Below are positions 1-8,900 of a DNA stretch of 53,131 nucleotides, in pieces. The DNA is taken from positions 1 to 53,131 of the forward strand of contig NZ_JAFIWC010000034.1 of assembly GCF_017163755.1 (NCBI RefSeq), given 5' to 3'. The first letter of the stretch is position 1. Each line of letters starts with the position of its first letter. This DNA comes from Xanthomonas sp. (GTDB lineage: Bacteria; Pseudomonadota; Gammaproteobacteria; Xanthomonadales; Xanthomonadaceae). The position numbers and the translations under genes are program-made. The notes under the pieces are model-generated. The model saw only the letters and a program-made list of their open reading frames with translations. It was not told where the DNA came from and searched no databases.

Positions 1-392
1 CACCCATGCCGATGACTGTCCGCAGTTGCCTTCTCCCTGCGGGAGAAGGTGCCCCGAAGGGGCGGATGAGGGTACGGGCGAAGCCTCGGGTGGTCGGGTG
101 CTGGCAGGCGATCCGTGCCGGCGTGCCCTCACCCCAACCCCTCTCCCGGAGGGAGAGGGGCTAGAGCGGGCTTAGCGGATCGGCGGGTTCGGCCGCTGCG
201 TTTGGTGGTTGCTGCGCCCACCCATGCCGATGACTGTCCGCAGTTGCCTTCTCCCTGCGGGAGAAGGTGCCCCGAAGGGGCGGATGAGGGTACGGACGAA
301 GCCTCGGGTGGTCGGGTGCTGGCAGGCGATCCGTGCCGGCGTACCCTCACCCCAACCCCTCTCCCGGCGGGAGAGGGGCTAGAGCGGGCTCG
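1..392. repeat. Two-copy tandem direct repeat of Xanthomonas intergenic palindromic elements
   Basis: A block of about 174 bases at the left edge recurs 218 bases downstream with only a few substitutions. Each copy holds small inverted repeats: CCTTCTCCCTGCGGGAGAAGG, GCCCCGAAGGGGC, and CCCCTCTCCCGGMGGGAGAGGGG near its end. Such units are very common between genes in Xanthomonas. They can form hairpins in the transcript and may act as terminators or mRNA stabilisers. The block lies just downstream of the TonB-like gene, which ends at 416 on the minus strand. No credible gene is seen in it. The first copy may continue left of the window. Confidence 0.85.
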
Positions 393-415
393 GCGAGTAT
401 GTGCCGCCGCTGTCC

Positions 416-1297
416 TCAGCGGTCGTCGCGCAGCGAGCCGCCGGGCAGGAACACCCAGGTGCGGGTCACCTGCAGGATGTCGACGTTGTCTTCGGTCCTG
501 GGCAACGGCGGGAACGGTTGCGCCATCTGCACCACGCGCAGCGCGGCGGCATCGAGCAGCGGCACGCCGCTGGAGCGCAGGATGCGGCTGCTCTCGACGC
601 TGCCGTCGCGGCGCACGCCGACGCTGATCACCACCTGGCCGCCCAGCCGCTGCCGGCGCGCCTCGTCGGGGTAGTTGAGGTTGCCGACGCGCTCGGCGCG
701 GTCGACCCAGGCGCGCAGGTAGTTGGCGTAGGCGTATTCGCGGGTGCTGGCGGAGACGAACTTGCGGTTCGGGCGCTTGGCGTACTGCTCCGAGCGCAGG
801 TGCACCTCGGCGGCCAGGCGCGCCATTTCCGCATCGCGCTGCTCGCGGCGCGCGTCCACCGGCTGCGGCGGCGGCTCGGTGCGCGGCTGGGTCTGCGGCG
901 CCGGCAGCGGCTGCTCGCCGCGCGCGCTGCTCACCACCCGCGGGCTCGGTTCCGGCGCGGCGGCCGCGGCCTGCGCGCGCTGCGCCTGCGGCGCCAGGCC
1001 GTCGCGCTGCTGCGGCACCACGCCCGGCTGGCTGTCGCGCGGCCGCTGCGGGGTGTCGTGCTCGCCGCCGCCCTGCTGGTTGGCCTGGGCCAGGAAGTCG
1101 GCCTGCTTCGGGGTCAGCGGGGTGCTGGTCTGGCTGAAGATCACGTCCAGGGTCGGCACCAGCGGCGCGTCGTCGTCGACCGCGAAGCCCACGCCCAGGA
1201 TCAGCAGCCCGTGCACGATCAGCGACAGCACCAGCGTGGCGCTGAGCCGTTCGCGCTCGCCGATGCGCGGCGCGGGCGTCGCGGCGGCCGCGCTCAT
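416..1297 (-). CDS. TonB-like energy transducer, inner-membrane anchored
   Basis: A 293-residue protein with TonB architecture: a short cytoplasmic start, one membrane segment at about residues 19-41, a long Pro/Gln/Ala-rich periplasmic stretch (about 60-170), and a TonB C-terminal domain from about 190. That domain holds LNYPDEARRQRLGGQVVISV and a V-rr-DGSVESSRILRSSG segment. Proteins of this type pass proton-motive-force energy from ExbB/ExbD to outer-membrane receptors. No exbB or exbD is nearby, so the partner receptor is unknown. The start ATG overlaps the gshB stop (ATGA), which argues for co-translation with gshB. A TolA-like role cannot be excluded. Confidence 0.85.
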   Translation of the reverse strand: MSAAAATPAPRIGERERLSATLVLSLIVHGLLILGVGFAVDDDAPLVPTLDVIFSQTSTPLTPKQADFLAQANQQGGGEHDTPQRPRDSQPGVVPQQRDGLAPQAQRAQAAAAAPEPSPRVVSSARGEQPLPAPQTQPRTEPPPQPVDARREQRDAEMARLAAEVHLRSEQYAKRPNRKFVSASTREYAYANYLRAWVDRAERVGNLNYPDEARRQRLGGQVVISVGVRRDGSVESSRILRSSGVPLLDAAALRVVQMAQPFPPLPRTEDNVDILQVTRTWVFLPGGSLRDDR

Positions 1298-2244
1298 CGC
1301 GGCAGGTCGGCCTCGATCGCGTCGAACAGCAGCCCGGCGATGTTCAGGCCGTACTGCGCGTCCAGTTCGCGCACGCAGGTGGGGCTGGTGACGTTGACCT
1401 CGGTCAGGTAGTCGCCGATCACGTCCAGGCCGACGAAGCGCATGCCGCGGCGCTTCATCTCCGGCCCGACCTGGGCGGCGATCCAGCGGTCGCGCTCGCT
1501 CAGCGGCCGGCCTTCGCCGCGGCCGCCGGCGGCCAGGTTGCCGCGGAACTCGTCGCCCTGCGGGATTCGCGCCAGGCAGTAGTCCACCGGCACGCCGTCC
1601 ACCAACAGGATGCGCTTGTCGCCGGCGCTGATGTCGGGGATGAAGCGCTGCGCCAGGGCCAGCTTGCGCCCGCCGTCGGTCAGCGTCTCCAGGATCACGT
1701 TGAGATTGGGGTCGCCGTTGCCGCTGCGGAAGATCGAGCGCCCGCCCATGCCGTCCAGCGGCTTGAGCACCGCCTGGCCGTGCCCGAGCACGAACGCCTT
1801 CAGCGCCGCCGCGTCGCGGCTGACCAGGGTCGGCGGGCAGCATTGCGGGAACAGCAGCGCGGCCAGCTTCTCGTTGAAGTCGCGCAGGCCCTGCGGGTCG
1901 TTGACCACGCTGGCGCCGGCGCGCTGGGCCACGCTCAGCACGTGGGTGTCGTAGAGGAATTCCGGGTCGAACGGCGGGTCCTTGCGCATCAGCACCACCT
2001 GGCCCGGGCCGAACGCCAGTTCGGCGAAGGCGCCCAGCTCGAACCAGCCGGCGGTGTCGTCGCGCACGCTCAGCGGCGCGGCCTGGGCCAGCGCGCGGCC
2101 TTCGTGCAGCGACAGCCCGCCGGGGCGCACGTAGTGCAGCCGGTGCCCGCGCCGCTGCGCTTCCAGCAACATCGCGAAGGTAGTGTCTTTGGCAATCTTG
2201 ATGCTGGCGATGGGATCCATCACCACGATGACATCGAACGGCAT
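1294..2244 (-). CDS. gshB: Glutathione synthetase
   Basis: A 316-residue ATP-grasp enzyme of the prokaryotic glutathione synthetase family. It ligates gamma-glutamylcysteine and glycine with ATP in the cytoplasm. The N-terminus (VVMDPIASIKIAKDTTFAML) is typical of GshB. The middle holds the ATP-binding segment LKPLDGMGGRSIFR, and the C-terminus carries GDYLTEVNVTSPTCVREL, which supplies the metal and substrate residues. Length is normal. A longer in-frame reading to 2685 exists, but the ATG at 2244 has an AGGTG ribosome-binding-like motif and matches the family start. The gene is divergent from pilG and overlaps the downstream TonB-like gene by four bases. Confidence 0.96.
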   Translation of the reverse strand: MPFDVIVVMDPIASIKIAKDTTFAMLLEAQRRGHRLHYVRPGGLSLHEGRALAQAAPLSVRDDTAGWFELGAFAELAFGPGQVVLMRKDPPFDPEFLYDTHVLSVAQRAGASVVNDPQGLRDFNEKLAALLFPQCCPPTLVSRDAAALKAFVLGHGQAVLKPLDGMGGRSIFRSGNGDPNLNVILETLTDGGRKLALAQRFIPDISAGDKRILLVDGVPVDYCLARIPQGDEFRGNLAAGGRGEGRPLSERDRWIAAQVGPEMKRRGMRFVGLDVIGDYLTEVNVTSPTCVRELDAQYGLNIAGLLFDAIEADLPR

Positions 2245-2488
2245 GGCGGCACCTGGGGGATTGAGCGCAAGATGGTAGCGGGTCGGCGGGAACGGCGCGC
2301 AGCCGGCCGCCGCCGCACCGCCCGCGTGCCCCGCGCGGCGGGTCAAACTGTGACATAGTTGGCGCTGGTAGGGGCTGTGCGGGGGCGCCCTCTCGGCGGC
2401 CTTGACAGTACGAGCGGGTATTGGGATATACATGTCGTTTCGCAGCGACGTCGGTCCGATGAAGCGTCGCGCGCCTGGGGGCAAGTGA
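2245..2488. promoter_or_regulatory. Divergent intergenic region between gshB and pilG
   Basis: A 244-base gap between two divergently transcribed units, so promoters for both gshB and pilG should lie here. It includes a locally AT-richer stretch near 2405-2440. I cannot assign -10/-35 elements or an operator with confidence. No gene is seen in it. Confidence 0.5.
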
Positions 2489-2890
2489 ATGAGTGAAAAC
2501 ACGACTGCGGGTGGGGAACTCGCAGGACTGAGGGTCATGGTGATCGATGACTCGAAGACGATCCGCCGTACCGCCGAAACGCTGTTGAAGCGCGAAGGCT
2601 GCGAGGTCGTCACGGCGACGGACGGTTTCGAGGCCTTGGCCAAGATCGCCGACCAGCAGCCGCAGATCATCTTCGTCGACATCATGATGCCGCGGCTGGA
2701 CGGCTATCAGACCTGCGCGCTGATCAAGGGCAACCAGCTGTTCAAGGCGACGCCGGTGATCATGCTGTCGTCGAAGGACGGCCTGTTCGACAAGGCGCGC
2801 GGCCGCATCGTCGGCTCCGAGCAGTACCTCACCAAACCCTTCACACGCGAAGAACTGCTGGGCGCGATCCGTACATACGTCAACGCCTGA
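2489..2890 (+). CDS. pilG: PilG, twitching-motility response regulator
   Basis: A 133-residue stand-alone CheY-like receiver. The acidic pair D20-D21, the phospho-acceptor D64 (IIFVDIMMPRLDGYQ), the conserved S94-S95 and K116 (YLTKPFT) are all present. In Pseudomonas and Xanthomonas the Pil-Chp system uses PilG to promote pilus extension. It is the first gene of the operon and is followed 16 bases later by pilH, the usual arrangement. The ribosome-binding site is weak. Confidence 0.95.
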   Translation: MSENTTAGGELAGLRVMVIDDSKTIRRTAETLLKREGCEVVTATDGFEALAKIADQQPQIIFVDIMMPRLDGYQTCALIKGNQLFKATPVIMLSSKDGLFDKARGRIVGSEQYLTKPFTREELLGAIRTYVNA

Positions 2891-2906
2891 CCAGGGGGAA
2901 AGGCAA

Positions 2907-3269
2907 ATGGCTCGAATCTTGTTGATCGAGGACTCACCGACCGACCGGGCGGTGTTTACCCAATGGCTGGAAAAAGCCGGCCATGAAGTGGTCGCCACCG
3001 ACAACGCCGAGGACGGGCTGAAGATCGCCCGTGAGCAGGCGCCCAGCCTGGTGCTGATGGACGTGGTGCTGCCGGGGATGAGCGGCTTCCAGGCCACCCG
3101 CGCGCTGACCCGCGACGAGACCACCCGGCACATCCCGATCCTGATCATCAGCACCAAGAGCATGGAAACCGACAAGGTCTGGGGCATGCGCCAGGGCGCG
3201 ACCGACTACATCGTCAAGCCGCCGCGCGAGGACGAGCTGATCGCCCGCATCAACCAGCTGGTGGGCTGA
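2907..3269 (+). CDS. pilH: PilH, twitching-motility response regulator
   Basis: A 120-residue stand-alone receiver. The acidic residues E8-D9, the phospho-acceptor D52 (LVLMDVVLPGMSGFQ), the conserved S/T (ILIISTKS) and the lysine in YIVKPP are in place. PilH is the second CheY-like output of the Pil-Chp pathway, usually linked to pilus retraction or acting as a phosphate sink. A strong ribosome-binding site (CAGGGGGAAAGG) precedes the ATG. The TGA stop shares its last base with the pilI start, so the two are translationally coupled. Confidence 0.95.
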   Translation: MARILLIEDSPTDRAVFTQWLEKAGHEVVATDNAEDGLKIAREQAPSLVLMDVVLPGMSGFQATRALTRDETTRHIPILIISTKSMETDKVWGMRQGATDYIVKPPREDELIARINQLVG

Positions 3270-3799
3270 TGCGTTCGCCCTTCGACATTCTCGAGGCCTA
3301 CGAGCGCCGCAGCCTGGCGCACGCGGTGCAGATGCCCGAGCGCGAGTTCAACGAGAACATCTGGCGCGGGGTCGGCTTCCGCGTCGGCCAGCGGCACCTG
3401 GTGTCGGATTTCCGCGAAGTGGTGGAGATCGTGCGCATGCCGCCGATCACCCCGGTGCCGGGCGCGCAGCCGTGGCTGCTGGGCGTGGGCAACCTGCGTG
3501 GCAACCTGTTCCCGGTGGTCGACCTGAAACAGTTCATGGAGGGCCAGCGCACCTCGCTGCTGGAAGGCCAGCGCGTGCTGATCATGCGCCAGAGCGGCGG
3601 CGACGTGGCGCTGACCATCGACGAGCTGTTCGGCCAGCGCAGTTTCGACGAAACCCAGGCGGTGGAGCCGGGCGAGCTGGCGCAGGGCCGCTACGCGCAC
3701 TTCGTCGATCGCGCGTTCCGCGGCGATACCCACGACTGGGGCGTGTTCTCGCTGTCGCTGCTGTCGCGCACACCCGAATTCCGTCAAGCCGCCGCCTGA
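3269..3799 (+). CDS. pilI: PilI, CheW-like adaptor
   Basis: A 176-residue protein with one CheW domain (about residues 30-170). Recognisable segments are GVGFRVGQRHLVSDFREVVE, PWLLGVGNLRGNLFPVVDL and the late FSLSLLSRTPEF. It should couple the receptor PilJ to the kinase ChpA at the cell pole. Its start overlaps the pilH stop by one base. Position and length match PilI of other Pil-Chp clusters. Confidence 0.94.
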   Translation: MRSPFDILEAYERRSLAHAVQMPEREFNENIWRGVGFRVGQRHLVSDFREVVEIVRMPPITPVPGAQPWLLGVGNLRGNLFPVVDLKQFMEGQRTSLLEGQRVLIMRQSGGDVALTIDELFGQRSFDETQAVEPGELAQGRYAHFVDRAFRGDTHDWGVFSLSLLSRTPEFRQAAA

Positions 3800-3839
3800 G
3801 CGCGCGGCCTGCCTTCGCATTGAAGATCGAGGTCGAATC

Positions 3840-5876
3840 ATGAGTACTGCACCGGACGCCCCCAAGGCCAGCAAGCTCGGCAGCGTGGGGACGAGTTTCT
3901 GGCTGGGCCTGCTGGCGCTGTCGCTGGTCGTGTTCGGCGCCAATACCGGCGTGGCGACCTGGCAGGGCAGCCGCCTGGCCGGCGCCAGCACCGGCGCGGC
4001 CGACCTGCAGGTGCTGTCGCAGCAGCTGGCCAACCAGGGCCGCGATGCGGTGTCCGGCAACGCGGCCACGTTCAATCAGTTCAAGCAGACCAAGGCGCGG
4101 GTGGAGACCACCGTTGCCGACCTCAACAGCCGCTATGCCAACGAGACCGGCATCTCCGGCCCGCTGGCCGAGCTCAACCGCACCTGGGCGCCGCTGGGCA
4201 AGAACGCGCAGCAGGTGGTGGACAGCGAGCCGGCGGTGCTGGCCCTGGCCGGCAACGCCGAGCGCTTCGTCGGCAGCGTGCCGCAGCTGCAGGCGCAGTT
4301 GAACGAGGTGGTGCGCGCGATGACCGTCGGTGGCGCGCCCGCCGCGCAGATCTACAACACCCTGCAGCAGGTGGTGGTGGCCGGCACCATGGCCCGCCGC
4401 GTCACCGAGATGCGCGCCGGCGGCAGCGGCGCGGCCAGCGCCGGCGACGCGCTGGCGCGCGACTCGGTGGTGTTCGGGCAGATGCTCGAAGGCCTGCGCA
4501 ACGGCAACGAGGAACTGGGCATCGCGCCGGTGCGCAACGCCGCCGCGCTGGCCGCGCTGGAGCAGTCGCAGGCGCAGTGGGCGGAGATGAAGAAGGACCT
4601 GGACGCGCTGCTGGCGACCTCGCGCAGCCTGTTCGCCGCGCAGTCCTCGGCCGCGGCGCTGACCGCCGGCTCGGACAAGATGCTCAACGACAGCAAGAAG
4701 CTGTTCGATGCGTTCTCCGCGTTCGGCTCGGCGCGCGACACCCGCCTGTTCCCGAACTTCTGGCTGGGCGTGGTGTCCGGCCTGCTGGCGCTGCTGTCGA
4801 TCATCGGCTTCGTGTGGACCTCGGTGCGCAGCCGCACCCGCGAGCAGGAAATCCGCTACCAGACCCAGGTCGAGTACAACAGCCGCAACCAGCAGGCGAT
4901 CATGCGGCTGCTGGACGAAATCAGCTCGCTCGGCGAAGGCGACCTGACCGTGAAGGCCTCGGTGACCGAGGACATGACCGGCGCGATCGCCGACGCGATC
5001 AACTACGCCGTCGACGAGCTGCGCCACCTGGTGACCACGATCAACGACACCTCGGCCAAGGTCGCCATGTCCACCGAGGAGACCCAGGCCACCGCGCTGC
5101 AGCTGGCCGAGGCCGCCGGCCACCAGGCCGAGCAGATCGGCAGCGCGTCCGAGCGCATCAACGAGATCGCCTCGAGCATCGAGCAGGTGTCGCGCAACTC
5201 CAGCGAATCGGCCGAGGTGGCGCAGCGCTCGGTGGTGATCGCCGCCGAGGGCGCCGGCGTGGTCCGCGAGACCATCCAGGGCATGGACCAGATCCGCGAC
5301 CAGATCCAGGAAACCTCCAAGCGCATCAAGCGCCTGGGCGAATCGACCCAGGAGATCGGCTCGATCGTCGAACTGATCAACGACATTTCCGAGCAGACCA
5401 ACATCCTGGCGTTGAACGCCGCGGTGCAGGCCGCCTCGGCGGGCGAGGCCGGCCGCGGCTTCGCGCTGGTCGCCGACGAAGTGCAGCGCCTGGCCGAACG
5501 CACCTCCGGCGCCACGCGCCGCATCGAAGGCCTGGTGCAGACCATTCAGGCCGACACCAACGAAGCGGTCAGCTCGATGGAGCAGACCACCTCCGAAGTG
5601 GTGTCCGGCGCGCGCCTGGCCGAGGACGCCGGCACCGCGCTGACCGAGATCGAGCGCGTGTCCAACGCCTTGAACAACCTCATCAAGAACATCTCCATCG
5701 CCGCGCATCAGCAGTCGGCCGCGGCGACCGACATCACCCAGACGATGGACGTGATCCGCCGCATCACCGGGCAGACCTCGCAGGGCGCCGAGCAGACCGC
5801 CGAATCGATCGGCCGCCTGGCGCAGCTGGCGGCGGACCTGCGGCGCTCGGTCGCCGACTTCAAGCTGCCGGCGTGA
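3840..5876 (+). CDS. pilJ: PilJ, methyl-accepting chemotaxis-type receptor
   Basis: A 678-residue inner-membrane receptor. It has a first membrane segment at about residues 17-39, a periplasmic sensor domain, a second membrane segment at about 302-325, then a HAMP-like linker and a long coiled-coil signalling domain. The signalling hairpin tip (QTNILALNAAVQAASAGEAG, then GRGFALVADEVQRLAERT) is intact. In other species PilJ senses pilus or surface contact and controls ChpA. A GAGG ribosome-binding site precedes the ATG. Receptor methylation sites cannot be assigned by eye, and the cluster has no CheR. Confidence 0.95.
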   Translation: MSTAPDAPKASKLGSVGTSFWLGLLALSLVVFGANTGVATWQGSRLAGASTGAADLQVLSQQLANQGRDAVSGNAATFNQFKQTKARVETTVADLNSRYANETGISGPLAELNRTWAPLGKNAQQVVDSEPAVLALAGNAERFVGSVPQLQAQLNEVVRAMTVGGAPAAQIYNTLQQVVVAGTMARRVTEMRAGGSGAASAGDALARDSVVFGQMLEGLRNGNEELGIAPVRNAAALAALEQSQAQWAEMKKDLDALLATSRSLFAAQSSAAALTAGSDKMLNDSKKLFDAFSAFGSARDTRLFPNFWLGVVSGLLALLSIIGFVWTSVRSRTREQEIRYQTQVEYNSRNQQAIMRLLDEISSLGEGDLTVKASVTEDMTGAIADAINYAVDELRHLVTTINDTSAKVAMSTEETQATALQLAEAAGHQAEQIGSASERINEIASSIEQVSRNSSESAEVAQRSVVIAAEGAGVVRETIQGMDQIRDQIQETSKRIKRLGESTQEIGSIVELINDISEQTNILALNAAVQAASAGEAGRGFALVADEVQRLAERTSGATRRIEGLVQTIQADTNEAVSSMEQTTSEVVSGARLAEDAGTALTEIERVSNALNNLIKNISIAAHQQSAAATDITQTMDVIRRITGQTSQGAEQTAESIGRLAQLAADLRRSVADFKLPA

Positions 5877-5907
5877 GTGGATCGGAACAGGGTGGAAGGA
5901 CGCACAC

Positions 5908-5991
5908 ATGAAGCATCGTGAGAAATTTCCGCACACCGCCGCCGCGTTCGCGCAGGCCGGCGCGTGGCCGTCCGCGGAGGCGCCGCGATGA
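5908..5991 (+). CDS. 27-codon small ORF coupled to chpA
   Basis: A short reading frame (MKHREKFPHTAAAFAQAGAW and seven more residues) fills the gap between pilJ and chpA. It has its own ribosome-binding motif (GGAAGGA) at good spacing. Its TGA overlaps the chpA ATG as ATGA, the classic sign of translational coupling. It may be a leader cistron controlling chpA translation or a real small protein. In Pseudomonas the CheR-type gene pilK occupies this place, but I see no similarity to CheR here. The function is unknown. Confidence 0.5.
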   Translation: MKHREKFPHTAAAFAQAGAWPSAEAPR

Positions 5992-8900
5992 GTGCGCTGC
6001 GCGATGCGATGAGCCATGCCGCGCTGGGCTGGGTCAAGCCGGAACTGGATGAAACCCTGCGCCAGGTGCGCAACGAGATCGAGTACTTCGTCGAGGAACC
6101 GACCGACACCGGCCGCATGCGCTTCTGCGCCGGCTACCTGCACCAGGTGCAGGGCACCTTGCGCATGGTCGAGCTGTACGCCCCGGCGATGGTCGCCGAG
6201 GAACTGGAACTGCTGGCCATCGCGGTGCAGAACGGGCAGGTCCCCGACCGCGACGAAGCCTGCGCCACGCTGATGCGCGGCGCGGTGCTGCTGCCCGACT
6301 ACCTGGAGCGCCTGCAGGACGGCCATCGCGACATCCCGATCGTGCTGCTGCCGCTGCTCAACGAGATCCGCGCCGCGCGCGGCGAGTCCGGCCTGAACGA
6401 GAACGCGCTGTTCGCGCTGTCGCCGGATGCGGCCAGCGCCACCGAGGCCGAGCTCGATCATGCGCGCGGCAGCCTCAGCGGGCGCAACCGCGAACTGCTC
6501 GACACCGTCGGCACCGCGATCAAGGAAGAACTGCTGCGGGTCAAGGACGCGCTGGACCTGCACCTGCGCACCGGCGGCGACGTCGCCGCGCTGCAGGCCC
6601 AGGTCGACGAACTGGGCAGCGTCGCCGACACCCTCGGGGTGATGGGGTTGGGCGTGGCCCGCGGCGTGGTGGTGCAGCAGCGCGATTCGCTGCGCAGCAT
6701 CGTCAGCGGCGAGCGCGAGGCCGACGAAGGCCTGCTGCTGGATATCGCCGGCGCGCTGCTGTACGTGGACGCCTCGCTCGACGACCAGGTCGCCTACCTC
6801 GGCGCCAGCGCCGGGGTGCAGGACGATGCCAGCGCCGCCGAGGCGCGGCGCACGGTCGAGGTGCTGGCGCAGGAAGCCATCGCCAACTTCGCCGCCGCGC
6901 GCGAGCATTTCGTCGCCTTCATCGAGACCAACTGGGACCACGACCGGCTGGCCGACGTGCCGCGCCTGCTCGGCGAAGTCGCCGGCGCGCTGCGCATGCT
7001 GGAACTGCCGCAGCCGGCCGACTACCTGGAAGGCGTGCGCCGCTACGTCGCCACCGAACTGATCGGCAAGCGCCGCGTGCCCAGCGGGCGCCAGCTCGAT
7101 ACGCTGGCCGACGCGATGGCGAGCCTGGAGTACTACCTGGAGGCGCTGCGCGAGCGGCGCCCGGGACGCGACGAGATCCTCGACATCACCCGCACCAGCC
7201 TGGAAACGCTGCGCTACTGGCCGCTGCCCAGCGAAGCGCCGGCGCCGCAGGGCGTGGTGCCGAACGCAGCCGATGCGCCGCCGTCGGCGGCCGCGCCGGA
7301 ACCGGCCGACGTGTCCGGCGACGATGCCGCCCAGGCGCCCAGCGCTGCGGTCGCGCCGCCGCCGGCGCCGTCCTGGGACCTGGCGCCGGTCGCGGAGGCG
7401 CCGGTTCCGGCCAGCGTGCCGCCGCCGCTGCCGGGCGAGGCGCCGCAGGCGCCGCAATGGACGCTGGACGAGGGCACCGTGCCGGCCGCCGAGGGCGAGT
7501 CGTCCGACGCGGACGCCGCGCCCGGCGGCGACGCATCCAACGGCGTGGCGCCGCTCAGCTTCGATCCGGTCGCCGCCGAGCAGGACGAATGGTCGGCCGA
7601 TGCCGAGCCGCTGCACATCAGCGTCGAGGCACTGGCGCTGGAAGGCGACGCGCTGCGCGCCGCGCCGGCCGACGCCGCGGCGGAGCACGCTCTGCCGCAG
7701 GCCGATGCCGATGACGGGCACGCGGCCGACGTCGCCGCGCCGGCCGGCTACGGCTTCGACCCGGTCGCCGCCGAATACGCCGAAACCGGATCGGACGCCG
7801 GGTTGCCGGCGGACGAACACGGCGATCCGAGCCTGGTCATCGTCGACGCGCCGGACATCTCCGCCGCGCCGGGCGACGGCGACGCGCTGGTGATCGAGCT
7901 CGAGGACGCGCCCGCGTTCGCCGACATCGGCATCGCCGGCGACGCCGACGACAGCCATGCCATCGCCTGGTCGGACACGCCGCTGTCGCTGCACGACGAC
8001 GCCGAGGACGGCAGCGCACAGGCGAACGAACGCGCGGAGACGGACGATGCCGCGCCCGCCGACGTCGCCGCGCCGCGCGCCGACGCATCGGCCGACGCCG
8101 ATCCGGACCCGTTCGTCGACCTGTCCTGGCCCGATGCCGCGCCGCCGCCGGAAACCCCGGTCCCGGGCGTGCACGAGGCCAGGATCAATCCGATCGAACT
8201 CGACGACGCGTCCAGCGCGTTCCTGGCGGAACTGGACGCGGCCGCAGCGCAGTTCGACGTCGCCGCGCCGCCGCAGGGCGAGGCCGTATCCGCGCAGGAC
8301 GCGGCTGCCGCCGTCGCCGCGCAGGCCGAGCCGGCGCCGCCGCTGTCCGGCGGCTTCGAGGACGACAGCGGCGAGATCGACGACGACATCCGCGAGGTGT
8401 TCCTCGAGGAGTTCGACGAAGAGCTGGTCAACCTGGGCAACCTGCTGCCGGCCTGGCGCGCCTCGCCCGGGCACATGGAAAGCCTGCGCCCGATCCGCCG
8501 CGTGTTCCACACGCTCAAGGGCAGCGGCCGCCTGGTCGGCGCGCGCGTGCTCGGCGAGTTCAGCTGGAAGATCGAGGGCATGCTCAACCGCGTGCTCGAC
8601 GGCAGCCGCCCGGCCAGCCCGGCCGTGGTGACGATGGTCGAACTGGCCTATGGCGTGCTGCCGCAGCTCAACGCGGCGTTGCGCGGGCATGGCGGCATCC
8701 GTGCCGACCTGGACGCGATGCAGGCCGTCGCCGACCGCATCGCGGCCGGCGAGGAGGCGTACTACTTCGCCACCGACACGCAGGCGGACGCGGCGCCGCG
8801 TGCCGGCACCCCGGCGTCGGTGGACAGCGTGCTGCGCGAGATCCTCGAAGCCGAGGTCGCCACGCACCTGGAAACCGTGCGCGAGTGGCTGGATCGCGCC

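Noticed and set aside
115-1411. Plus-strand frames over the left repeats and TonB-like gene
   Set aside because: No domains, antisense to the TonB-like gene, and running through repeat DNA.
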